Assembly: GCA_016180375.1 (NCBI GenBank)
Contig: JACPBJ010000093.1
Coordinates: 1 to 7,194 of the forward strand
Direction: 5' to 3'
From: Nitrososphaerota archaeon
GTDB taxonomy: Archaea; Thermoproteota; Nitrososphaeria; Nitrososphaerales; UBA57
DNA: 7,194 nucleotides
Below, one piece after another: positions 1-5,463 of the stretch (position 1 is the stretch's first letter; each line of letters begins with the position of its first letter). Under the pieces are notes generated by a model. That model had not been told where the DNA came from. It saw only the letters and a program-made list of their open reading frames with translations, and ran no database searches. Both the position numbers and the translations under genes were made by a program.

Positions 1-101
1 TAAGCGAAGATAGATCCCTAGACTTTCTCCCTGCTCGCAAACTGTATTCTATATGGACTGCTTACTATTAAATTTTGGGACTACTTCTGGCTATGTTTTT
101 A

Positions 102-203
102 TGGCGGGCCTGGTGGGATTTGAACCCACGACCTACTCACCTATTCCCATGAAAGGAAATCTGGTTAAGAGCCAGCCGCTCTACCTGGCTGAGCCACAGG
201 CCC
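102..203 (-). tRNA. tRNA-Lys(CTT) with a 25-nt intron, CCA encoded
   Basis: Read on the minus strand, the acceptor GGGCCTG (203-197) pairs with CAGGCCC (112-106). The D stem is GCTC/GAGC with GG in its loop. The anticodon loop is CTCTTAA with anticodon CTT at 169-167. The T arm is GTGGG/CCCAC around TTCAAAT. The discriminator G is at 105 and CCA is encoded at 104-102. As written, the anticodon stem GCTGG finds only CCAG before extra sequence begins. Removing 25 nt restores CCAGT followed by the normal 5-nt variable loop AGGTC, and gives a 74-nt tRNA. Decoding AAG as lysine follows from the anticodon. A weak AT-rich box lies near 232-239 on the minus strand, slightly far for a start at 203. 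The gene diverges from dph5. Confidence 0.95.
136..160 (-). other. tRNA intron at a non-canonical site in the 3' anticodon stem
   Basis: The intron is placed by restoring the anticodon stem. It can be 136-160 or 137-161, because a G is shared at the two junctions. It is not at the common 37/38 site: splicing there would leave a G-G mismatch in the anticodon stem. A relaxed bulge-helix-bulge can be drawn on the minus strand: outer helix CTTA:TAGG, central helix ATTT:AGGT (two G-U pairs), and a 3-nt GAG bulge on the 3' side. Inside the intron, ATTTCC can alternatively pair with GGGAAT. The expected processing enzyme is the archaeal splicing endonuclease; this is inference from the structure. 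Confidence 0.8.
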
Positions 204-272
204 CATCGTTTAACGCACCCGTAAGGGTTTCGTATTAATTCTTTTAGCTGCTTTCAAAGCATCTACCTGACG

Positions 273-280
273 TTTAATAG
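273..280 (+). promoter_or_regulatory. TATA box for dph5 (leaderless transcript predicted)
   Basis: The sequence TTTAATAG is centred about 26 nt before the GTG at 303. In archaea that spacing puts the transcription start at or next to the start codon. No Shine-Dalgarno sequence precedes the GTG, which agrees with a leaderless mRNA. Confidence 0.55.
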
Positions 281-302
281 TGCATGGCAGAAAGATGCAG
301 GC

Positions 303-1322
303 GTGCTTACATTCATCGGGCTCGGGCTCTCCAACGAAAAAGGGCTAACACAAGAGGCTATGGATGCTCTGAAAAGTGCTGACATAGTATATTTGGAGAC
401 TTACACGAGCCCCCTAAGCAAAATCAAGATCCCAAAAGCCCAAGAAGTTTCAAGAACTTTTGTCGAGGACGGAAGAAAGATCCTAAGCGAATCTTCAGAC
501 AAGAACCTAATTCTCCTCTGCTACGGCGACCCCGTGGTAGCTACAACGCACATGGGTCTGAGGGTCAGAGCTGAAAGGAACGGAATTGATACAAAAGTAA
601 TCCATAGCGCATCAATACTCTCAGCTATCCCGGGAGAGACTGGTTTACACTCTTACAAATTCGGGAGGACGGTAACGATGACCAGAGCCGCGCCAGCAAA
701 GAACCTCTACGTCTACCATTCTCTTCATGCCAACCTTCTAAATGGGCTTCACAGCCTGATCCTTCTGGAATACGACAGCAGCTCAAACTTCTTTCTTGAT
801 CCCAAAGCTGCGATCAGGAGCCTTTTAGAGACAGAACAGGAGCAGAAGAAACTCGTCATTCCGCCTGAATGCTTTATCATAGTCTGTTCAAGGGTAGGGC
901 AGAGCACGCAAAGGATAGTTGGAGGGAAGGCATCATCACTGTCCAAGAAGAACTTCGGAAAGCCTCCGCATGCAATAGTCCTGCCAGGAGAGTTGCATTA
1001 TACGGAAGAGGAAGCCTTGAGACACGTCTGCAAGATCAAGGATGATGTAACAGGTAACTCAGCAAGGGTAAAACTCCCTGCAGTAGAAATGGTCAGCAAA
1101 TACGTTACCAAAGCAAAGAAAGCCCTAGAAGGAGCAAGGTCTAGAGCGCAGAAAGAAGGAAAGAGATTCGACAGCCTTTTTGAGAACGTAGAATTATACA
1201 CTCTTGATGCTGAGAGGTTCCTCAACGAAGGGAAGTATGAATTAGCCATCTTGAGCATAGGATATGCAGAGGGGCTCCTCGATTCACTAAACTTTACAAA
1301 CCAACTCGATGTTGAATGGTAG
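303..1322 (+). CDS. dph5: Diphthine synthase with a C-terminal DUF357-like domain
   Basis: Dph5 is the S-adenosylmethionine-dependent methyltransferase that makes diphthine on a histidine of elongation factor 2, in the cytoplasmic diphthamide pathway. The GTG start gives the family N-terminus MLTFIGLGLSNEKGLT; an ATG at 295 is in another frame. Visible marks are the tetrapyrrole-methylase-like opening FIGLGL (4-9), the GDP motif (75-77), GLHSYKFGRTVT (114-125), and VCSRVGQ (194-200) leading to LHYTEEEAL (231-239), close to where ordinary archaeal Dph5 (about 265 residues) ends. This protein has 339. Residues about 255-330 add a helical region with LDAERFLNEG and YAEGLLDSL, matching the DUF357 pattern (Y-x2-DA-x2-F-x2-G, then YAEGLLD). 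The gene stands alone, divergent from the tRNA. The enzyme call is firm; the role of the tail is unknown. Confidence 0.93.
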   Translation: MLTFIGLGLSNEKGLTQEAMDALKSADIVYLETYTSPLSKIKIPKAQEVSRTFVEDGRKILSESSDKNLILLCYGDPVVATTHMGLRVRAERNGIDTKVIHSASILSAIPGETGLHSYKFGRTVTMTRAAPAKNLYVYHSLHANLLNGLHSLILLEYDSSSNFFLDPKAAIRSLLETEQEQKKLVIPPECFIIVCSRVGQSTQRIVGGKASSLSKKNFGKPPHAIVLPGELHYTEEEALRHVCKIKDDVTGNSARVKLPAVEMVSKYVTKAKKALEGARSRAQKEGKRFDSLFENVELYTLDAERFLNEGKYELAILSIGYAEGLLDSLNFTNQLDVEW

Positions 1323-1388
1323 CAAGCACTCGTATACTACTCTAGTACTCTACTCATTTACCAATCCGAGATTGATCATAAAATAACA

Positions 1389-1461
1389 TCGATCTCATGC
1401 AATTGCAGAAGCTTTCTATGCACTATGAAGCAATCAAAAAAGAGAAATTCGATCTCATGCA
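1389..1461. repeat. 13-bp direct repeat, two copies offset by exactly 60 bp
   Basis: TCGATCTCATGCA occurs at 1389-1401 and again at 1449-1461 without a mismatch. It lies in the gene-free stretch after dph5, just left of repeat element A. Between the copies there is only AT-rich sequence with weak self-complementarity (ATTGC at 1402-1406, GCAAT at 1431-1435). Function is unknown. It could be a duplication scar or a pair of binding sites. Confidence 0.75.
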
Positions 1462-1509
1462 TAGACCCCCTAGTAGTTTGCATGCAGGGGCACGCAAGTA
1501 TAATTGTAG

Positions 1510-1597
1510 TTTATATTGCAATCCCCCTCCATAGCTTTTGTGCAGGGGCGTGCTATCCCCCTATACTAGGGGAGTCATGCGTGTGCGGGCATGTTTT
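1510..1597 (+). ncRNA. Structured repeat element copy A, candidate small RNA
   Basis: A TATA-like box TTTATATT (1510-1517) lies about 26-28 nt before the core GCAGGGGCGTGCTAT (1542-1556), which is identical over 15 nt to copy B at 6161-6175 on the opposite strand. After the core comes an inner hairpin, TCCCC (1556-1560) with GGGGA (1569-1573); CCCCTA-TAC-TAGGGG is an alternative perfect fold. An outer stem pairs TGTGCA (1539-1544) with TGCGTG (1578-1583), using G-U pairs. A last small hairpin, CATGC (1576-1580) with GCATG (1589-1593), precedes TTTT and competes with the outer stem. A partial third core, GCAGGGGCACGC, sits at 1484-1495. The element points at the 3' end of btuD, 29 bp away. Calling it an RNA gene is inference; a structured DNA repeat is the alternative. 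Confidence 0.45.
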
Positions 1598-1612
1598 ACA
1601 AGAAAGAATAAG
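1597..1612 (-). terminator. Possible T-rich terminator after btuD
   Basis: On the minus strand, 14-30 nt beyond the btuD stop, the transcript would run through a pyrimidine-rich tract (TTTCTTATTCTTTCTTGT and neighbours). Archaeal RNA polymerase often stops at such T-rich tracts without a hairpin. The call rests on composition and position only. Confidence 0.35.
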
Positions 1613-1625
1613 AAATCACAGACCC

Positions 1626-2456
1626 TTACTCTTTTTCTGCAAGAGTTTTGAGCTGTCCACTCATGTTTCTATCAGAATCGCCTGACCTTAGTGCAATCAT
1701 GTATGGAGACTGGGTGAGCGGATGGTACCTGATTTCAGCATCGACATGGTAAGCCGTTTTGATGTTGTCTTTTGTAAAGACATCCGCGCAAGCTCCAGCG
1801 GCAAGTATCTTCCCATCTTTTAGGATAATCAAAGTTCTGCAGTATCTGGCGGCAAGGTTCAAATCATGGAAGACAGCAATGACGGTAAGTTTCGTACTAT
1901 CAGAAAGATCTCTAAGAAGATCCATAGTTTCAAGCTGGAAATTAATGTCAAGATGGCTGGTAGGCTCATCCAACAACATCACGCTTGACTCCTGCGCAAG
2001 CGCTTTCGCTATAGCTACCCTCTGCTTCTCTCCGGCACTCAAACTTCCAACTGCTCTGTCAGCAAATTCCAAGCAGTCAGTAAGTTTCATTGCCTCCTTA
2101 ACCACATCGACGTCCTTGGAGGTTTCAAACCTGAACCTGTCAACGTGCGGATTCCTTCCCATCATCACGATATCAAAAGCAGTGAAGTCAAATAGAATGC
2201 TGGTCTCTTGGGGAACGACCGCCATCTTCTTGGCAAGTTCGAGTTTCTTTATGCTATGAACATCAATATCTTCGAGTAAAACAGCTCCTTTTGCAGGTTT
2301 CAGCGTAGCACTAATCGCCTTCAGCAGAGTTGTCTTACCAGAGCCATTCGGGCCAATTATGCCGACAAAATCTCCCTTGCCTACTTGCAGTCTGACATCC
2401 TTCAAAACCAGCGTAGAATCGTAAGAGCAATCTATACCAGCAACAGAAAGAAACAT
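1626..2456 (-). CDS. btuD: Cobalamin-type ABC transporter ATP-binding protein
   Basis: This is the ATPase subunit that drives import by the BtuC channel at the inner face of the membrane. All ABC motifs are present: Walker A GPNGSGKT (35-42), Q-loop glutamine at 83, signature LSAGEKQR (139-146; A replaces the usual second G of LSGGE), Walker B VMLLDEP (159-165), D-loop SHLD (167-170) and H-loop histidine 197 in VFHDLN. Its 276 residues are normal for the FepC/BtuD type (about 250-275). The ATG at 2456 follows a GGAGAGGG Shine-Dalgarno sequence that overlaps the btuC stop codon, so translation is probably coupled. It is the last gene of btuF-btuC-btuD. Subfamily members also import iron-siderophores or haem; cobalamin is favoured because cobS lies across the shared control region. 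Confidence 0.9.
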   Translation of the reverse strand: MFLSVAGIDCSYDSTLVLKDVRLQVGKGDFVGIIGPNGSGKTTLLKAISATLKPAKGAVLLEDIDVHSIKKLELAKKMAVVPQETSILFDFTAFDIVMMGRNPHVDRFRFETSKDVDVVKEAMKLTDCLEFADRAVGSLSAGEKQRVAIAKALAQESSVMLLDEPTSHLDINFQLETMDLLRDLSDSTKLTVIAVFHDLNLAARYCRTLIILKDGKILAAGACADVFTKDNIKTAYHVDAEIRYHPLTQSPYMIALRSGDSDRNMSGQLKTLAEKE

Positions 2457-2466
2457 GAGCCCTCTC

Positions 2467-3543
2467 CTAGATTCTGTAGCTCCCTCTTTTCCGTCTTAGC
2501 AGGTAAAGAAAGAATGGTCCTCCAGCCATCGCGGTAATTACACCTACAGGGAGCTCCAATGGAGGATAGATGGATCTTGCAAGCGCATCAAATACTACCA
2601 TGTAAGTTGCCCCACCAATTATTGCCGAGGGGAGCAGAATTCTGTGATCAGGGCCAACCATTAAGCGAAGAATATGTGGCACTATCAGGCCAACAAAACC
2701 GATAATGCCGCTAATGGCAACTGCAGAAGCAATGCTCAATGATGTAAGCAGGAGCACCATTTTCTTCAGAGATTCAATTTCAACGCCGAGATGCCCTGCC
2801 TCCTCCTCTCCCAATAGCACAATATTCAGGTCTCTCGCAAAGAAGTTCACCAAGATTGCAGGTATGAGTATCAAAGGCGCAACAGCGATAACTTCAGCCC
2901 AAGACATCGATGCTAGGCTGCCAATGAGCCAGAATACGATAGCCTGCAATTGATCATAGGGATTTACGAAGAAGAGAGTCAAAGTAACTATTGAAGATAG
3001 AACGATGCTGATGGCTATGCCGGACAATAGCAGTGACATAGTTGGTGTTATACTTCCGACTCTCGCTAGTCTGTAGACAAGGAGAGCAGTCACAGACGCT
3101 CCCGCAAATGCCATGAAGGGAACAGCGAATGTTCCAAGCGCTGTGGTTCCCAGCAAGAAAGCGATAGCAGTAACGCCTCCCAATGCCGCACCTGAGGATA
3201 CTCCTAGGATGTAAGGGTCAGCCATCGGATTCCTGAAGATCGCTTGGAAGACTACACCGCCCATAGAGAGTGCTGCTCCAACAAGCATGCCAGCGAATAT
3301 TCTTGGCAATCTGATTTGAAGAAGAATTGTTGCTTCAGCAGTCGATGGTTCTGGCAAATTAAATATACCATTTACATTAATGCCTCCAAACAGAATCGCA
3401 ATTACTTTCTGGAGAGGTATGCGGGAGAAACCGACATTCAGGCTAATGATGGATACACAAAATAGCATGGTGAATAGAATAAGAATTATTTTCTTCCAGC
3501 TGGAGATGCGATTTGAATATTGATTTAGTTGCACTTTCAGCAA
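2467..3543 (-). CDS. btuC: Cobalamin-type ABC transporter permease (FecCD family)
   Basis: This is the membrane channel subunit of a type II ABC importer. It has about ten hydrophobic segments over 358 residues (family about 320-350). Family motifs are clear: IRLPRIFAGMLVGAALSMGG (77-96), then Q100, RNPMADPYILGVSSGA (104-119), and GEEEAGHLG (245-253), which should contact the ATPase. Further on are GFVGLIVPHILR (282-293) and GPDHRILLP (297-305). The start used is TTG at 3543, 5 nt after the btuF stop. A GTG three codons later is a possible alternative. No strong Shine-Dalgarno is visible, so translation is probably coupled to btuF. The stop lies 10 nt before btuD. Substrate (corrinoid rather than iron chelate) is inferred from the neighbours. 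Confidence 0.9.
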   Translation of the reverse strand: MLKVQLNQYSNRISSWKKIILILFTMLFCVSIISLNVGFSRIPLQKVIAILFGGINVNGIFNLPEPSTAEATILLQIRLPRIFAGMLVGAALSMGGVVFQAIFRNPMADPYILGVSSGAALGGVTAIAFLLGTTALGTFAVPFMAFAGASVTALLVYRLARVGSITPTMSLLLSGIAISIVLSSIVTLTLFFVNPYDQLQAIVFWLIGSLASMSWAEVIAVAPLILIPAILVNFFARDLNIVLLGEEEAGHLGVEIESLKKMVLLLTSLSIASAVAISGIIGFVGLIVPHILRLMVGPDHRILLPSAIIGGATYMVVFDALARSIYPPLELPVGVITAMAGGPFFLYLLRRKRGSYRI

Positions 3544-3548
3544 TGCAA

Positions 3549-4556
3549 TCAGTTTTCCAGCAGGAGCATTAGCAGACCGTTTGCATTTTCGTTTTCAAGA
3601 TTCTTGGAGAGATCAGAATGGATTAGCATGGCCATCTTCTCCAAACCATCGACTATCCTAGGCCCGGGAGCACCATAAGCGCCCGTGTTCTGCTCATCAG
3701 AAATGTAATACACCCTGTTGTTCTTCACCGCATCAATAATGTTCCATCCTGGTCTGCTCTTTACCTGCTCCAACGTGACTCCCCTGTCGAACAGTATTAT
3801 CACTTGAGGATTCTTCGCAACCACGGCTTCGGGACTGACCTCTCCAGATTTCTTCTGCATGTCCGAGAATATGTTTATGCCCCCAGCACGGACAACCAAT
3901 TCATCCTGTAGTGAACCAGCTCCAACGCTGAAAAGAGGGTCATGCCAGTTCTCCACATAGACCCGAACCTTCGGAGCATTCTTAACGGCATTTTCAATTT
4001 TTGTTACCCTCTCCCTAAAACCTGAAACTGCTTTCGCCGCACTTTCAGAATTGCCTGTAATTCTGCCAATAAGCTCAATATTTTGCAGAATTCCGGAAAT
4101 ATTCTGGGCGTTAAGACTAACGATTGTGTAACCTAGATCGGAGAGCCTCTGAACTCCTTTAGATTCAAACTGACTTGGCCCGTTGACAAAGATGATATCA
4201 GGAGCGAGGGATATTATCCTGTCCAAGTCAGGAGTAAAGCCAGAGCCCACAACTGTCAAATTGCCAGATTTTACACGTGCAACAAGATCATCAGGAAAGG
4301 CGCTAAATTGATCCACTCCAACAAGCAGGTCACCAGCCCCAGCAGCATAAATTATTTCACTAGCACTCGGGACGAGAGAAATTATTCTATTTGGTCTTAC
4401 TTTGATGGTTATATTCCTTCCAAGATCGTCCTTCATGCTGATTGGATAGCTCTCACTTTTCTTTAGAGGAACCGAGGATTGCACATAAACAAAGCCTGCA
4501 ATTGAGCCTAGAACTACGATAGAAATTGCAATTAGTGAAATCGCCTTCGGTGACAT
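3549..4556 (-). CDS. btuF: Cobalamin-type ABC transporter substrate-binding protein
   Basis: This is the extracytoplasmic binding protein that captures the corrinoid and docks on BtuC. Residues about 5-25 form one hydrophobic segment after MSPK, a signal peptide or membrane anchor. No lipobox cysteine follows, so it is probably membrane-anchored or cleaved rather than a lipoprotein. The periplasmic-binding fold (PF01497) shows in DLGRNITI (44-51), RIISLVPSASEIIYAAGAGD (57-76), where E67 fits the docking glutamate of the family, then LVGVDQFSAFP (78-88) and LAPDIIF (117-123). The second lobe has VENWHDPLFSVGAGS (201-215), ARAGG-type VVRAGGINIF (221-230), and NRVYYI (280-285). It ends in an unusual hydrophobic tail, NGLLMLLLEN. 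It is first in the operon with btuC and btuD, with a TATA box and a palindrome directly upstream. Confidence 0.88.
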   Translation of the reverse strand: MSPKAISLIAISIVVLGSIAGFVYVQSSVPLKKSESYPISMKDDLGRNITIKVRPNRIISLVPSASEIIYAAGAGDLLVGVDQFSAFPDDLVARVKSGNLTVVGSGFTPDLDRIISLAPDIIFVNGPSQFESKGVQRLSDLGYTIVSLNAQNISGILQNIELIGRITGNSESAAKAVSGFRERVTKIENAVKNAPKVRVYVENWHDPLFSVGAGSLQDELVVRAGGINIFSDMQKKSGEVSPEAVVAKNPQVIILFDRGVTLEQVKSRPGWNIIDAVKNNRVYYISDEQNTGAYGAPGPRIVDGLEKMAMLIHSDLSKNLENENANGLLMLLLEN

Positions 4557-4557
4557 T

Positions 4558-4578
4558 ATGGCTGGACAATCCAGCCAT
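4558..4578. promoter_or_regulatory. Perfect 9-bp palindrome, candidate operator of btuFCD
   Basis: ATGGCTGGA (4558-4566) and TCCAGCCAT (4570-4578) are exact reverse complements around a 3-nt spacer. The palindrome begins 1 nt upstream of the btuF ATG and ends just short of the TATA box. It therefore fills the stretch between TATA box and predicted transcription start. A dimeric repressor bound here would block transcription; which protein binds is unknown. A hairpin at the very 5' end of the mRNA is less likely if the transcript is leaderless. Confidence 0.6.
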
Positions 4579-4580
4579 GC

Positions 4581-4588
4581 TATTATAT
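4581..4588 (-). promoter_or_regulatory. TATA box for btuFCD
   Basis: On the minus strand ATATAATA is preceded by a purine-rich AAAAG that fits a TFB recognition element. Its centre is about 28 nt from the btuF ATG. The predicted start near 4558 gives a leader of about 2 nt, effectively leaderless. Confidence 0.65.
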
Positions 4589-4604
4589 CTTTTCTGAGAA
4601 TGAT

Positions 4605-4688
4605 GTTATGTTTCCATATTCAACGCATAACGATATGCCTCTACAGCGACACACATAACAATGGCCCTCAAGTACCGTATGCCACGGT
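4605..4688. promoter_or_regulatory. Upstream region of cobS: CATAAC motifs and a short inverted repeat
   Basis: CATAAC occurs at 4626-4631 and 4654-4659, and inverted as GTTATG at 4605-4610. The first two forms are followed by GAT and AAT. Nearer cobS, ACCGT (4674-4678) and ACGGT (4684-4688) flank ATGCC as a 5-bp inverted repeat. No convincing TATA box for cobS is visible, and I find no cobalamin riboswitch core. These may be regulator sites, but short AT-rich motifs recur by chance. Confidence 0.25.
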
Positions 4689-4697
4689 CTTGTTCAT

Positions 4698-4703
4698 GGA
4701 GGG
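4698..4703 (+). promoter_or_regulatory. Shine-Dalgarno that fixes the TTG start of cobS
   Basis: GGAGGG ends 6 nt before the TTG at 4710. The codon just before that TTG, in frame, is the stop TAA, so no earlier start is possible. The residues right after it match the usual CobS N-terminus. Confidence 0.75.
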
Positions 4704-4709
4704 TAGTAA

Positions 4710-5459
4710 TTGGGCTTTCTGAGAGGGATTAAAGGTCTTATCGCATTCTTCACGACCATCCCGGTCAAGGCAGATGAAGATACTCTGAACGAAGCGGCAA
4801 CTTACATGCCACTGGCGCCACTCTTTGGTGCACTAATAGGACTAATAGCTGGAGTCTTTCTGGGCTTAGCGCGCATATTCTTCCCTCTCTTGGTGGCTGG
4901 AATACTCACCTTGGGTTTCATCCTTCTCATCGAAGGGGTACGTCACATAGATGGACTGCTTGACTTTGGGGGTGGAGTTACACTGGGTGGTGCACCAGAG
5001 AAGATTGATGTTATACGCAATACCAGCATTGGCGCTGGAGGTTTCATTCTGGGGTTTGTAACACTTGCAGTAATGGCCATTGGTATCTCGAACCTTGGCG
5101 CCAGTCGTTTCTTGCAGGATCTTATGGCGATAGAAATTTCAGCGAAACTTTCCATGGTGTCTGTTTCATGGTTTGGCAAGCCAGTGTCCCAAGAGAGCAG
5201 CGCGCAATTCATTGATAGAATGAGGGGTAAGAGGCGAGGCCTTCGCTTCTTCGCATCTCTGATGCTATCGGCGCTGCTAGTCGTCCTTATTGTTGGTCTT
5301 GCAGGAATATTCGTTCTCCTCGTAGGCTTGTTATCATCTGTAATTATCGCATGGTTATCAAAAAGGCACTTTGGGGGGATTACAGGTGATGCTTTTGGTG
5401 CCGCCCATGAAATTGCGCGCATGGTTTCCCTTGTGGCAGTTCTGGCGATAAGCACGTAG
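4710..5459 (+). CDS. cobS: Adenosylcobinamide-GDP ribazoletransferase (cobalamin synthase)
   Basis: CobS joins adenosylcobinamide-GDP to alpha-ribazole or its phosphate at the membrane, the last assembly stage of adenosylcobalamin. The 249 residues match the family length and are strongly hydrophobic, with segments near 35-75, 110-130 and 183-218. Family marks are LRGIKGLIAFFTTIP (4-18), RHIDGLLDFGGG (78-89), IRNTSIGAGG (102-111) and GGITGDAFGAAHEIAR (222-237). Two usually acidic positions differ: the third Asp of the D-G-L-x-D-x-x-D-G motif is G88, and the M-R-D-S pattern reads I-R-N-T (N104). The start is TTG with a good Shine-Dalgarno. A 9-codon frame from ATG 4696 to TGA 4722 overlaps this start. 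nth follows after 4 nt. The divergent btuFCD operon supports the corrinoid role. Confidence 0.88.
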   Translation: MGFLRGIKGLIAFFTTIPVKADEDTLNEAATYMPLAPLFGALIGLIAGVFLGLARIFFPLLVAGILTLGFILLIEGVRHIDGLLDFGGGVTLGGAPEKIDVIRNTSIGAGGFILGFVTLAVMAIGISNLGASRFLQDLMAIEISAKLSMVSVSWFGKPVSQESSAQFIDRMRGKRRGLRFFASLMLSALLVVLIVGLAGIFVLLVGLLSSVIIAWLSKRHFGGITGDAFGAAHEIARMVSLVAVLAIST

Positions 5460-5463
5460 AAAA

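Noticed and set aside
1..101. Gene or gene end at the left edge
   Set aside because: No frame shows family resemblance and no structured RNA is visible, so I report nothing here.
53..238. Open frame across the tRNA on the plus strand
   Set aside because: It lies antisense to a well-formed tRNA gene and its sequence is explained by that gene.
1480..1600. CRISPR array, suggested by repeated GCAGGGGC and CCCCCT
   Set aside because: The repeats are short, unevenly spaced and in both orientations, with no constant repeat-spacer rhythm.
1425..1685. 86-codon frame in the dph5-btuD gap
   Set aside because: It has no ribosome site or family resemblance, spans the structured repeat and runs into btuD on the other strand.
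4640..4710. Cobalamin riboswitch before cobS (GCCACGG near 4681)
   Set aside because: Only a short resemblance to a B12-type motif. The conserved core and long multi-stem structure are absent, and the region is too short.
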